Assembly (NCBI GenBank): GCA_016936665.1
Contig: JAFGXI010000022.1
Location: 1 to 46,547, forward strand
DNA length: 46,547 bases
DNA from: Bacteroidales bacterium
GTDB taxonomy: Bacteria > Bacteroidota > Bacteroidia > Bacteroidales > JAFGXI01
Direction of reading: 5' to 3'
The notes under the pieces are model-generated. The model did not search any database, was not told the DNA's origin, and was given only the letters and a program-made list of their open reading frames with translations. The translations under genes were made by a program, and so were the position numbers. Positions 16,897 through 23,896 of this stretch are shown piece after piece. How positions within the stretch are numbered: the stretch's first letter is position 1; every line of letters starts with the position of its first letter.

Positions 16897-17931
16897 TTGA
16901 TAATAGTAACAAATCGAAATATTAAAACCTCTTTAAGTACATGGGTTAAGAATTTGCGTTATATAAGTTTTTATAAGGTATTGCAGTTTTTTTTGTTGTC
17001 GATAAGTTATCGCTTATCTGTTGTTTTAAGAAAAGACCTACGTTGGGGACGCTATATTGCTTTATCGGTAGAACCAAGCAATCATTGCGACCTGTCTTGC
17101 AAAGAGTGTCCTACAGGAATGGGTAGTTTAACTCGCAAAAAGGGACTTTTCGATACCGATGCGTATTCGGAACTTCTGCAAAAAGAAGCTAAGCAATTAT
17201 TGTATTTGAACTTCTATTTTCAAGGCGAGCCGTTTTTAAATCCCAATTTATGTCGTTTGATTCGCGAAGCACATCGTAAAAAGATTTACACATCGGTCTC
17301 TACAAATGCTCAAACACTCACAGCTGAAAGGGCAGAACAAGTGGTTTTGTCGGGTTTAGACCGAATTATTATTTCAATAGATGGCACATCGCAGGATGTT
17401 TATGAAAAGTATAGAGTTGGAGGCTCTTTACAGAAAGTAATAGATGCCACTAAATATTTGGTAACATCAAAACGGAAACAAGGTTCTTTGCTTCAGATTG
17501 TTTTTCAGATGGTTGTGTTTAGTCATAACGAGCATCAAATTCAAGATTTGATATCGCTTGCTAAAACTATTGGTGTCGATAAAGTCGACTTGAAATCTGC
17601 GCAGATTTATAATTTTCAAGAGAAAAGGGACATGATTCCTATCAATAAAAAGTGGTCTAGATATATTGAGGAAGGTGGTTTGGTAAAAATTAAAAATCCA
17701 TTAAAGCATCGTTGTTGGAGGATGTGGCACTCAGCTGTTGTAACCCAAGACTTAAACGTGGTGCCTTGTTGTTACGACAAAGATGCTGAGTTTAAATTAG
17801 GCAATTTAAAAGAAGTGTCACTCAAAGACATTCAAAAGTCAATTCAATTTAAAAACTTTCGAGAAAGTATCGCTCTAAAGCGATCGTCGATAGAAATGTG
17901 TAAAAATTGTGATGAAGGGTTGAAACTATAA
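16897..17931 (+). CDS. Radical SAM/SPASM protein
   Basis: The 344-residue protein has the radical SAM cluster motif CDLSCKEC at Cys64, Cys68 and Cys71, in the CxxxCxxC form. A C-terminal SPASM-type region has cysteines in HRCWRMW, VVPCCYDKD and MCKNCDEG for auxiliary iron-sulphur clusters. SPASM enzymes usually modify peptides or cofactors, but the substrate cannot be named here: no precursor peptide, maturase partner or peptidase is adjacent. The first possible start is the TTG at 16897, immediately after an in-frame stop, and no ATG occurs before the catalytic motif, so a non-ATG start is required. The N-terminus (about 1-50) is basic and hydrophobic, so it may associate with the membrane. 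It converges on the lipoprotein pair, overlapping by 6 bp. Confidence 0.85.
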   Translation: MIIVTNRNIKTSLSTWVKNLRYISFYKVLQFFLLSISYRLSVVLRKDLRWGRYIALSVEPSNHCDLSCKECPTGMGSLTRKKGLFDTDAYSELLQKEAKQLLYLNFYFQGEPFLNPNLCRLIREAHRKKIYTSVSTNAQTLTAERAEQVVLSGLDRIIISIDGTSQDVYEKYRVGGSLQKVIDATKYLVTSKRKQGSLLQIVFQMVVFSHNEHQIQDLISLAKTIGVDKVDLKSAQIYNFQEKRDMIPINKKWSRYIEEGGLVKIKNPLKHRCWRMWHSAVVTQDLNVVPCCYDKDAEFKLGNLKEVSLKDIQKSIQFKNFRESIALKRSSIEMCKNCDEGLKL

Positions 17932-18324
17932 TTGAGATTTCAAACGACGTAGATATATGGTTTCTTCATCAGTCTTATCTTCTTCAAGCACTAAAACGCC
18001 TTCGCCATACAGAGTATCGCCTTCGAATGGTAATTCCGCTTTAACATTAAGAATGTTTTCGAATTTAAACTCGAAAGAGCATTGCCCGGAAGCGTCTGTA
18101 GTTTGAATATCTTGGATTGTTTTTTCATCGGGATTAACATAACCTGGTTTACCGCTTTGTTCGCCAACATAAACCGTTACAATTGCAGATGAAACAACTT
18201 TGTTTTCGTCAAAACCATTTCTAACCGTAACCACTGCTTTAGGTGGCTCAGGATCTTTGCAAGAGTTAACGAAAATGGCAAAAAACAAACTTGCTACGAG
18301 AAATAATTTATACTTTATGCTCAT
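17926..18324 (-). CDS. Small lipoprotein with a CarboxypepD-regulatory-like domain
   Basis: The signal peptide ends in lipobox NSC (Cys22). The mature part is a single beta-sandwich of about 100 residues with the pattern PKAVVTV, TTDASGQCSFEF and GVLVLEE, typical of carboxypeptidase-regulatory/PEGA-like domains. It is probably membrane-anchored on the periplasmic side. It follows its paralogue at 18326 with a gap of 1 bp and shares the same opening (PKAxVxV) and the SG-x-x-x-FEF turn. The end overlaps the radical SAM gene by 6 bp tail to tail. Function unknown. Confidence 0.75.
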   Translation of the reverse strand: MSIKYKLFLVASLFFAIFVNSCKDPEPPKAVVTVRNGFDENKVVSSAIVTVYVGEQSGKPGYVNPDEKTIQDIQTTDASGQCSFEFKFENILNVKAELPFEGDTLYGEGVLVLEEDKTDEETIYLRRLKSQL

Positions 18325-18325
18325 A

Positions 18326-18733
18326 TTATTTTACTTCTATGGTTTTATTGTCGGTATAATCCATTTCTAACACCAATGTTTTATATCCGGATTTTTGCAC
18401 GACAGGGTCGTTATTGGAATCATATATAATATTTCCTTCTTCGTCTTTAGCGTATTTGCTGGCCTCGGCTCTTAAAACTAATTCTCTATCGAACTCAAAT
18501 TCAATGACTCCACTAGAATTTGTATAACCTTCTGCTAAAACTTCTTTAAGAACCTCTTCTTTTGTGGCAGGGCCTACTTCAACAAAAGCATGATTAACCG
18601 GAACTTCTATGCTATCAATAAGTTCAACAACTTTAACAATCGCTTTTGGTAATGCTTCTTTTTTGCAAGACCAGCTATATAAGATAACGAATGAAAGAAT
18701 AAGTAATACGGTTAAAGTTCTTAATTTAGACAT
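18326..18733 (-). CDS. Small lipoprotein, tandem paralogue of 17926-18324
   Basis: I start this gene at the ATG at 18731-18733, which gives a standard lipoprotein signal with Cys23 (lipobox WSC). A longer frame could begin at 18769, but the promoter -7 element lies at 18752-18759, so that ATG would be upstream of the transcript. The mature domain (PKAIVKV, TNSSGVIEFEF, TLVLEMDY) matches the downstream neighbour in order and spacing, so the two arose by duplication. At 135 residues it is slightly longer because of an acidic loop (KDEEGNIIYDSNNDP). The role is unknown; an envelope location is predicted. Confidence 0.72.
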   Translation of the reverse strand: MSKLRTLTVLLILSFVILYSWSCKKEALPKAIVKVVELIDSIEVPVNHAFVEVGPATKEEVLKEVLAEGYTNSSGVIEFEFDRELVLRAEASKYAKDEEGNIIYDSNNDPVVQKSGYKTLVLEMDYTDNKTIEVK

Positions 18734-18751
18734 AAGAAATCCATTTTGCCA

Positions 18752-18782
18752 CAAATTTACTAAAAACACATTGAATTTTCAA
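18752..18782 (-). promoter_or_regulatory. Promoter of the tandem lipoproteins
   Basis: On the minus strand, TTG (18780-18782), a 20-bp spacer and TAAATTTG (18752-18759) form a near-consensus Bacteroidota promoter. Its transcription start would fall near 18745, which decides the start codon at 18733. It is divergent from the kbl promoter. Confidence 0.55.
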
Positions 18783-18843
18783 TACTTAATTGTCATTTAT
18801 TCACTGAATCATAATTAATTGTATTAGTTTAAAAACATTTTAT

Positions 18844-18879
18844 TTTGATAAAGAATTGCTTTTTAATATTTTATTTTTG
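18844..18879 (+). promoter_or_regulatory. Probable kbl promoter
   Basis: TTTG (18844-18847) and TATTTTTG (18872-18879) are separated by 24 bp, slightly longer than the usual spacing. The -7 box is perfect and lies 24 bp before the ATG at 18904. Confidence 0.42.
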
Positions 18880-18903
18880 AAAATAAATTTAAAAATTTAG
18901 ACT

Positions 18904-20094
18904 ATGTACGGTTCTATAAAAGAATATTTACAACAAGAATTGGCAGCGATTAAGGAGGCTGGTTTATTTAAGGGGGAAAGAATTATTAATTCTCCTCAAG
19001 ATGCAGAAATTACTTTAACAACAGGCCAAAAAGTACTCAATTTTTGCATGAATAATTATTTAGGGTTATCGAATAATTCACAATTGGTTGCTGCGGCAAA
19101 AGAAGCCTTAGATAGTAGAGGTTTTGGAATGTCTTCGGTAAGATTTATATGTGGAACACAAGATTTGCATAAAACTTTAGAGCAAAAAATAGCAGAATTC
19201 TTTGGAACAGAAGATACCATTCTTTATGCTGCTGCATTCGATGCAAACGGTGGTGTTTTTGAACCTTTATTTGGCGAAGAAGATGCTATTATCTCTGATA
19301 GTTTAAACCATGCATCTATCATTGATGGTGTTAGATTAAGTAAAGCGGCACGTTACAGATATAATAATGCTGATATGGCTGACTTAGAGCAACAACTGAT
19401 TGCAGCTCAAAAACATAGATTTAAAATTATTGTTACCGATGGCGTATTTTCGATGGATGGTAATGTTGCTCCAATGGACAAGATTAATGAGTTGGCAAAA
19501 AAATACGATGCTTTAATCATGGTCGACGAATGTCATTCTGCTGGTGTAGTAGGTAAAACGGGTCGTGGAGTAACCGAATTATTTAACATTAGAGGTGAAG
19601 TTGATATTATAACCGGAACACTAGGAAAAGCTTTTGGTGGTGCTATTGGTGGTTTTACAACCGGTAGAAAAGAAATTATTGAAATGTTGCGTCAGCGTTC
19701 CAGACCATATTTGTTTTCAAACTCGATTCCTCCTGTTGTTGCTAATGCCGGAATAAAAATGTTTGATATGATGAACGAAACATCTTCGCTACAAGATCAA
19801 CTTCACGACAATACCGATTATTTTGTAGAAAAAATGTTGGCAGCGGGTTTTGATATTAAACCCACGAAATCTGCTATTTGTGCAGTTATGCTATACGATG
19901 CTAAATTGTCGCAAGAGTTTGCTACTAAATTATTAGATGAAGGTATTTATGTTATTGGTTTTTATTATCCTGTAGTACCAAAAGGAGAAGCGAGAATTCG
20001 CGTTCAACTTTCTGCTGCTCATAAAAGAGAACATTTAGATCATGCAATAAACGCGTTTACAAAAGTGGGTAAAGCATTGGGGGTGTTAAAATAA
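18904..20094 (+). CDS. kbl: Glycine C-acetyltransferase (2-amino-3-ketobutyrate CoA ligase)
   Basis: Kbl is a PLP enzyme that cleaves 2-amino-3-ketobutyrate with CoA to glycine and acetyl-CoA, the second step of threonine degradation. The 396-residue sequence contains the family signature GFGMSSVRFICGTQDLHK (about 73-90), VDECHSAGVVG (about 207) and the PLP lysine Lys242 in GTLGKAFGG. Bacteroidota also have serine palmitoyltransferases of this fold, but the ICGTQD motif and overall sequence follow Kbl more closely. No threonine dehydrogenase gene is adjacent. It is transcribed alone and ends at a terminator inside the convergent gene. Confidence 0.9.
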   Translation: MYGSIKEYLQQELAAIKEAGLFKGERIINSPQDAEITLTTGQKVLNFCMNNYLGLSNNSQLVAAAKEALDSRGFGMSSVRFICGTQDLHKTLEQKIAEFFGTEDTILYAAAFDANGGVFEPLFGEEDAIISDSLNHASIIDGVRLSKAARYRYNNADMADLEQQLIAAQKHRFKIIVTDGVFSMDGNVAPMDKINELAKKYDALIMVDECHSAGVVGKTGRGVTELFNIRGEVDIITGTLGKAFGGAIGGFTTGRKEIIEMLRQRSRPYLFSNSIPPVVANAGIKMFDMMNETSSLQDQLHDNTDYFVEKMLAAGFDIKPTKSAICAVMLYDAKLSQEFATKLLDEGIYVIGFYYPVVPKGEARIRVQLSAAHKREHLDHAINAFTKVGKALGVLK

Positions 20095-20107
20095 TCAATT
20101 ATATATA

Positions 20108-21688
20108 TTATAAACGATTTAGCTCTGTTTCGGCAGGGCTTTTTTTATACCTGCCAATTAAAAAAATAGCATAAAAAAACACAAAGAAAGTAACACCTGC
20201 TTGTGTTTCAAGGGTGTCTTCATTTAACATCGAAAAAAAAGCGCTTAACAAAAACGACCACTTTAAAAAGTCGGATTCTCCAATAAAAAATGATCCCCAC
20301 ATGCTTAGCATACTTAATACAAAACCAATGAGTCCAAAACTAATAAGAAAAGTTACAAACTGATTATGAGCTCTATGCTGGAAGGCTTCCGATAAAACAC
20401 TTGCCCCATTATTATACTGTTCTTTAAAAGCATCATCAACATCGCCGGTTCCAGTTCCAAACCAAAAATGATTTGAAATTATTTTTTTTGCTAAATTTAA
20501 GTATTCTATTCGTTGAACTAATGTTCCTCCATCGGCGTAACCATCTATTTTATAATAATATATTTGACTTAACAGAGGATATAATTTTGCATACAAAGAG
20601 TACTTGTCGTTTAAAATATAATTTCCTATACCTTTTTCAATAGCACGTATATCTTCATCGGTTAATTGACTTAAACCGAGTGAATCTTTTCGTAGATTTT
20701 TTGAAGTTAAATAATGAAATAAAGTGCTTTTTATATTATTTCCATTGGCGTTAAATCCTGTTTTATAATCGATAAGGCTTCTTTTATTCCATTCTCGCTC
20801 TAATTCTTTCGAAGCAATAAAATAAAACACATAATGGCCATTTTCAATATGATTCAGTTCTTGATTGTGTTGGTACTTTTCTCCGTTAATTGTGAATTTA
20901 TCGATTATCGACAAATCTGGTCTTGCATCGAATTGATAGAATTCATCAGTATATTTTATTAATGTTAATCCTATTAAACCTATAAATCCGACAACTACTA
21001 AAATTAACGAAAATCGCCCCCAACGCTTTAGCTTTTTAAACGCAACGAAAAGACTCGTAAAACTGACACCAACTGCAAAAACTAACAGCCCTGTTTTGGA
21101 ATCGAGAATGTATAAAAAGATGATAAAATAAAAAACGACTATAAGATAAAAAAGTTTGTACAAAAGTCTAGATATAAAGAGATAATAAACAAGCGCAAAC
21201 AGCGACATATTAACCAATAAAGACAAGCGAATGTGAGAAATAAAAATTGATATTTCTCTTATATCGGAATATGGGCGTGGATACCACCCAAAATAAATTG
21301 CAACAGAAACAGCCGATGAAATAAAAACCGAAAATATTAAGCTATGTAGTATCCATTTTATCTCATTCCTAGATAAAACCTCAGAGGATCCGATTAAAAT
21401 GGGAAGCACCAAAAGTGGCAGTTTTATTTTAATATCGTGCCATCCATAGCCGTAGTTGTTCGAATTTATCATCCAAAGCAAATGGATAGAAAAAAGCCCG
21501 ATTAAACTTAAAGCCGGCCAATTTTGTTTTAGACGTTGCCACTTCTTTCTAAATTGTAATTCTAAAACCCAGTTAGTTGCTAAAAAAAACTGAGAAACAC
21601 TCATTAAAAAAACGGAAAGAGGCATCCCTATTGTTAGTAAGATAAGCGACGCAATATATATTTTTCTATGAATAGAATTTGAAAACAT
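20108..21688 (-). CDS. O-antigen ligase/polymerase-family membrane protein
   Basis: This protein has at least ten predicted membrane helices and a periplasmic loop of about 170 residues (roughly residues 255-425), the layout of the Wzy/WaaL/O-antigen ligase family (Wzy_C). The family's C-terminal signature is present as FGTGTGDVDDAF followed by QHRAHNQFVTFLISFGLIGF. It would join polysaccharide to lipid A core or polymerise repeat units in the periplasm. A longer frame could start at 21772, but it would overlap the glycosyltransferase gene by 44 bp; the ATG at 21686-21688 leaves a clean 40-bp gap and a normal first helix, so I prefer it. It is co-oriented with the heptosyltransferase-like gene, which suggests LPS-core ligation. 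Confidence 0.85.
   Translation of the reverse strand: MFSNSIHRKIYIASLILLTIGMPLSVFLMSVSQFFLATNWVLELQFRKKWQRLKQNWPALSLIGLFSIHLLWMINSNNYGYGWHDIKIKLPLLVLPILIGSSEVLSRNEIKWILHSLIFSVFISSAVSVAIYFGWYPRPYSDIREISIFISHIRLSLLVNMSLFALVYYLFISRLLYKLFYLIVVFYFIIFLYILDSKTGLLVFAVGVSFTSLFVAFKKLKRWGRFSLILVVVGFIGLIGLTLIKYTDEFYQFDARPDLSIIDKFTINGEKYQHNQELNHIENGHYVFYFIASKELEREWNKRSLIDYKTGFNANGNNIKSTLFHYLTSKNLRKDSLGLSQLTDEDIRAIEKGIGNYILNDKYSLYAKLYPLLSQIYYYKIDGYADGGTLVQRIEYLNLAKKIISNHFWFGTGTGDVDDAFKEQYNNGASVLSEAFQHRAHNQFVTFLISFGLIGFVLSMLSMWGSFFIGESDFLKWSFLLSAFFSMLNEDTLETQAGVTFFVFFYAIFLIGRYKKSPAETELNRL
20121..20146 (+). terminator. kbl terminator overlapping the convergent gene's 3' end
   Basis: AGCTCTG (20121-20127) pairs with CAGGGCT (20134-20140), allowing one G-U pair, with a 6-base loop and a following T-tract. 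The hairpin lies inside the last codons of the convergent minus-strand gene at 20108, so one stretch serves both functions. Confidence 0.75.
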
Positions 21689-21728
21689 GCTATTTAAACA
21701 GAATATTTTGGCTTTTATTGCGTAAGTT

Positions 21729-22715
21729 TTAACTTTCAAAATAAATCGTACGAATGTATTTCGATATTGCATCTGAATTTTGAAGATTCATACATTTAAA
21801 ATGTTTTTTAGGGCATTTGTTAAAGCCAATTTTAGAGCAAGGCCTACATTTTAAATCTGTTATTTCGAATATTTTTGAATCTGTGTGAGGTTTGTATACC
21901 GACATGCCAAACTCAGGAACGGTGTTGCCCCAAAGCGATACAACGGGCTTGTTAAAGGCTGCCGCAATATGCATTAAACCCGTGTCGGAACTGACTACAA
22001 TTTTTGCATGCTCTATTAATGAAGCAGATTGATTTAGGTTTATTTTACCACAGAAATTATATGCTTTATTTTTTAATAAGCGCATCAATTCTTCTGATTT
22101 CTCAACATCGTCTTTTCCTCCTAAGAGTATAGTCGGCAATTCATATTTATTGATGATGTTCGATGCTAAATCTATTGGAATTTGTTTTGTAAAATAGGTT
22201 GCTCCTAATACAAAAGCTATGTATTTATTTTTTTCAAATGGCTGATTAGAAAATTCAAACTGATCTTTTTCTGGAATAAAATAATCCAGTCCTTCATTGT
22301 CGTTTTTAATATCGAAAACATTCAGAGTGTCAAGGTATCGATCGACGATGTGCTTGTTGGGCATTCGGTTCAGCTTTAGGTTAACTAATAACCATTTTTG
22401 AATATTCAATTTATCCAGTGTAAATGCAGGAATAGATAACGCTCGTTTTACTTTGCCAGACCTTAAATTATGATGTAAATCGATAATATGATCGAATTGC
22501 TCAATTTGTAATTCTTTAATTAACTCGTTAAAGTTATCGTTTAGGGTATGGATTTTATCGATATACGGGTTAGTTTCTAGTAAAAATCTGAAGTGTACTT
22601 TTGTTAAGTAATGAATTTCAGCGTTTTTAATTTGGCTTTTTATTGCACGAACGACAGGAGTAGTTAGCACAATATCGCCGATAGAGCTAAATCTAATTAT
22701 TAGAAATTTAACCAA
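21729..22715 (-). CDS. Glycosyltransferase family 9 (heptosyltransferase-like)
   Basis: GT9 enzymes transfer heptose from ADP-heptose to the LPS core. The 328 residues show the N-terminal motif IRFSSIGDIVLTTPVVRAIK (residues 7-26), and the C-terminal donor-binding signature DTGLMHIAAAFNKPVVSLWG (about 244). A cysteine cluster near the C-terminus (CRPCSK, KCPKKHFKC) is common in this family. The start is a TTG at 22713-22715, the first start codon after the hydrolase stop, and gives the canonical beginning. It overlaps neither neighbour once the downstream ligase is started at 21688. The actual sugar donor in this organism is not known. Confidence 0.9.
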   Translation of the reverse strand: MVKFLIIRFSSIGDIVLTTPVVRAIKSQIKNAEIHYLTKVHFRFLLETNPYIDKIHTLNDNFNELIKELQIEQFDHIIDLHHNLRSGKVKRALSIPAFTLDKLNIQKWLLVNLKLNRMPNKHIVDRYLDTLNVFDIKNDNEGLDYFIPEKDQFEFSNQPFEKNKYIAFVLGATYFTKQIPIDLASNIINKYELPTILLGGKDDVEKSEELMRLLKNKAYNFCGKINLNQSASLIEHAKIVVSSDTGLMHIAAAFNKPVVSLWGNTVPEFGMSVYKPHTDSKIFEITDLKCRPCSKIGFNKCPKKHFKCMNLQNSDAISKYIRTIYFES

Positions 22716-22716
22716 T

Positions 22717-23445
22717 TTATCTGAGGTTATTTATAAACATTAGAAGGCTAAGCCAGTATTCTTTAGAAACGTCATCGCTTTTCCATAATGCTTTTGCTCC
22801 ATGTTTACCGCCACTGTTTTGAGGCTGAAACACGATGATTTTGTCTTTAGCTACTAACTCTGTAAGTCTTGTTAGGTAAGGGTATTCAAGTTGAGAGCCG
22901 GCTATATATAAAGGTTTGTCGAAACCTTCCATTTCATCATGGATTAAAAATTTATTTCTAAAAAACTCTCCAGGGCTGTATGCGATAACTGCTTTTACTT
23001 TGGGGTTATCCTTTGCAATCTTAATTGCAAGAGTGCCTGAAAAAGAGCTGCCTAATAAAATTACTTCTTGGTTCGAAACATTGTATGCATAATTGATAGC
23101 GGCTTCGATATCGATTTGAGCATCGTACATCGATCTTAGAACATTAGCTTCTTTTGCATTTAAAGCTGTTTCGTTAGGAATAGAATTGACAATTTCACCG
23201 TACCTTAAATCGACGGCTAAACAGTTGTATTTTAATTTCAATAAACTGATAGCTATTTCTTTAAACTCACCTTTGCTGTAATTTTCTTGATGAAGTAGAA
23301 TAATATAGGGGTACGACGGATCAATTTCATACAAATGAGCAACAACATCAAGATTGTCAGATGCTTTGAATGCAATTTTATCTTGAGCCACTGTTGCCAA
23401 TGCCCAAAATATTAATATTATGCTTATTGCTCTATGCTTCAACAT
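22717..23445 (-). CDS. Periplasmic alpha/beta-hydrolase
   Basis: The 242 residues start with a signal peptide (about 1-20). The fold has the nucleophile elbow GSSFSGT (about residues 131-137, Ser in GxSxS) and a final His in GGKHGAKALW, so it is probably an active serine hydrolase. The acid is likely in the strand after DLRYGE or in the region near residue 195. It resembles dienelactone-hydrolase/BAAT-type proteins acting on small esters. It lies 1 bp from the GT9 gene and presumably shares its transcript. The substrate is unknown; deacylation of an envelope glycan or lipid is a guess from context. Confidence 0.8.
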   Translation of the reverse strand: MLKHRAISIILIFWALATVAQDKIAFKASDNLDVVAHLYEIDPSYPYIILLHQENYSKGEFKEIAISLLKLKYNCLAVDLRYGEIVNSIPNETALNAKEANVLRSMYDAQIDIEAAINYAYNVSNQEVILLGSSFSGTLAIKIAKDNPKVKAVIAYSPGEFFRNKFLIHDEMEGFDKPLYIAGSQLEYPYLTRLTELVAKDKIIVFQPQNSGGKHGAKALWKSDDVSKEYWLSLLMFINNLR

Positions 23446-23636
23446 TGCACAATTTTTTCAAATTTAGTAATTTTTCTAACAACAATCTTACCGTTTATAC
23501 GATTTTACCCCGATAATGTTAAAAAATTAACAGTTTAGCTGTTTAACGTTAACTCTTGTTAATATATTAAAGGTTCAAGTGTTTAGGCACAGAACTTGTT
23601 AAATCAACTACAGTATTAATTTAAATTATTAAAATC
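23446..23636. promoter_or_regulatory. AT-rich region with GTTAA-motif cluster
   Basis: This gap between the divergent hydrolase unit and the microprotein frame holds a cluster of related sites: GTTAA-N4-TTAAC at 23518-23531, GTTTAAC at 23541-23547, GTTAAC at 23548-23553 and GTTAAT at 23558-23563. They look like operator half-sites. On the minus strand a -7-like TAAATTTG at 23459-23466 precedes the hydrolase ATG by 13 bp. No strong -33 is visible. Confidence 0.35.
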
Positions 23637-23720
23637 ATGTTAGTATTTATCATGCAAGTAGCCCTTATTACTGTTGGCGTTTTTGGAATGGGTTTTTTAT
23701 TTGCCTCCAAAAGAATTTAA
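23637..23720 (+). CDS. Possible 27-aa membrane microprotein
   Basis: An ATG at 23637-23639 opens a frame of 27 codons. The product is one hydrophobic helix (QVALITVGVFGMGFLFA) followed by the basic tail SKRI, an arrangement typical of single-span membrane microproteins with the C-terminus in the cytoplasm. It is followed after 74 bp by a terminator (23795-23830), so it looks like a small transcription unit of its own or the leader of the downstream transporter gene. Coding status is unproven because a frame this short occurs by chance; the hydrophobic core and charged end are the only support. Confidence 0.4.
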   Translation: MLVFIMQVALITVGVFGMGFLFASKRI

Positions 23721-23794
23721 TATAGTAATGCTGGAAGTAGACTATTATTACAGCCTAAAAGTTAAATATTTGTTTTTACAAAGTAAAGGGTGAA

Positions 23795-23830
23795 ACAACC
23801 GTCTCATTAGAAATGAGGGGGTTGTTTTTT
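23795..23830 (+). terminator. Terminator or attenuator before the YfcC gene
   Basis: ACAACC (23795-23800) and CTCAT (23803-23807) pair with ATGAG (23813-23817) and GGTTGT (23820-23825), with a 2x2 internal loop and a T-tract. No promoter is visible between this hairpin and the transporter start, so it may act as an attenuator of read-through. Confidence 0.75.
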
Positions 23831-23896
23831 TATGAACTATTAAATATCAATCTTTCTTCAAGAAATATTATCTTAGGGGGCAAAAACACAAGTCTC

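Noticed and set aside
20108..21772. Longest frame of the ligase-like gene, starting at 21772
   Set aside because: It overlaps the GT9 gene by 44 bp and adds 28 residues of non-membrane sequence; ATG 21688 is cleaner.
23813..23896. Upstream ATG at 23813 as start of the YfcC transporter
   Set aside because: It is inside a terminator stem and adds a tail foreign to the family; ATG 23897 gives the normal first helix.
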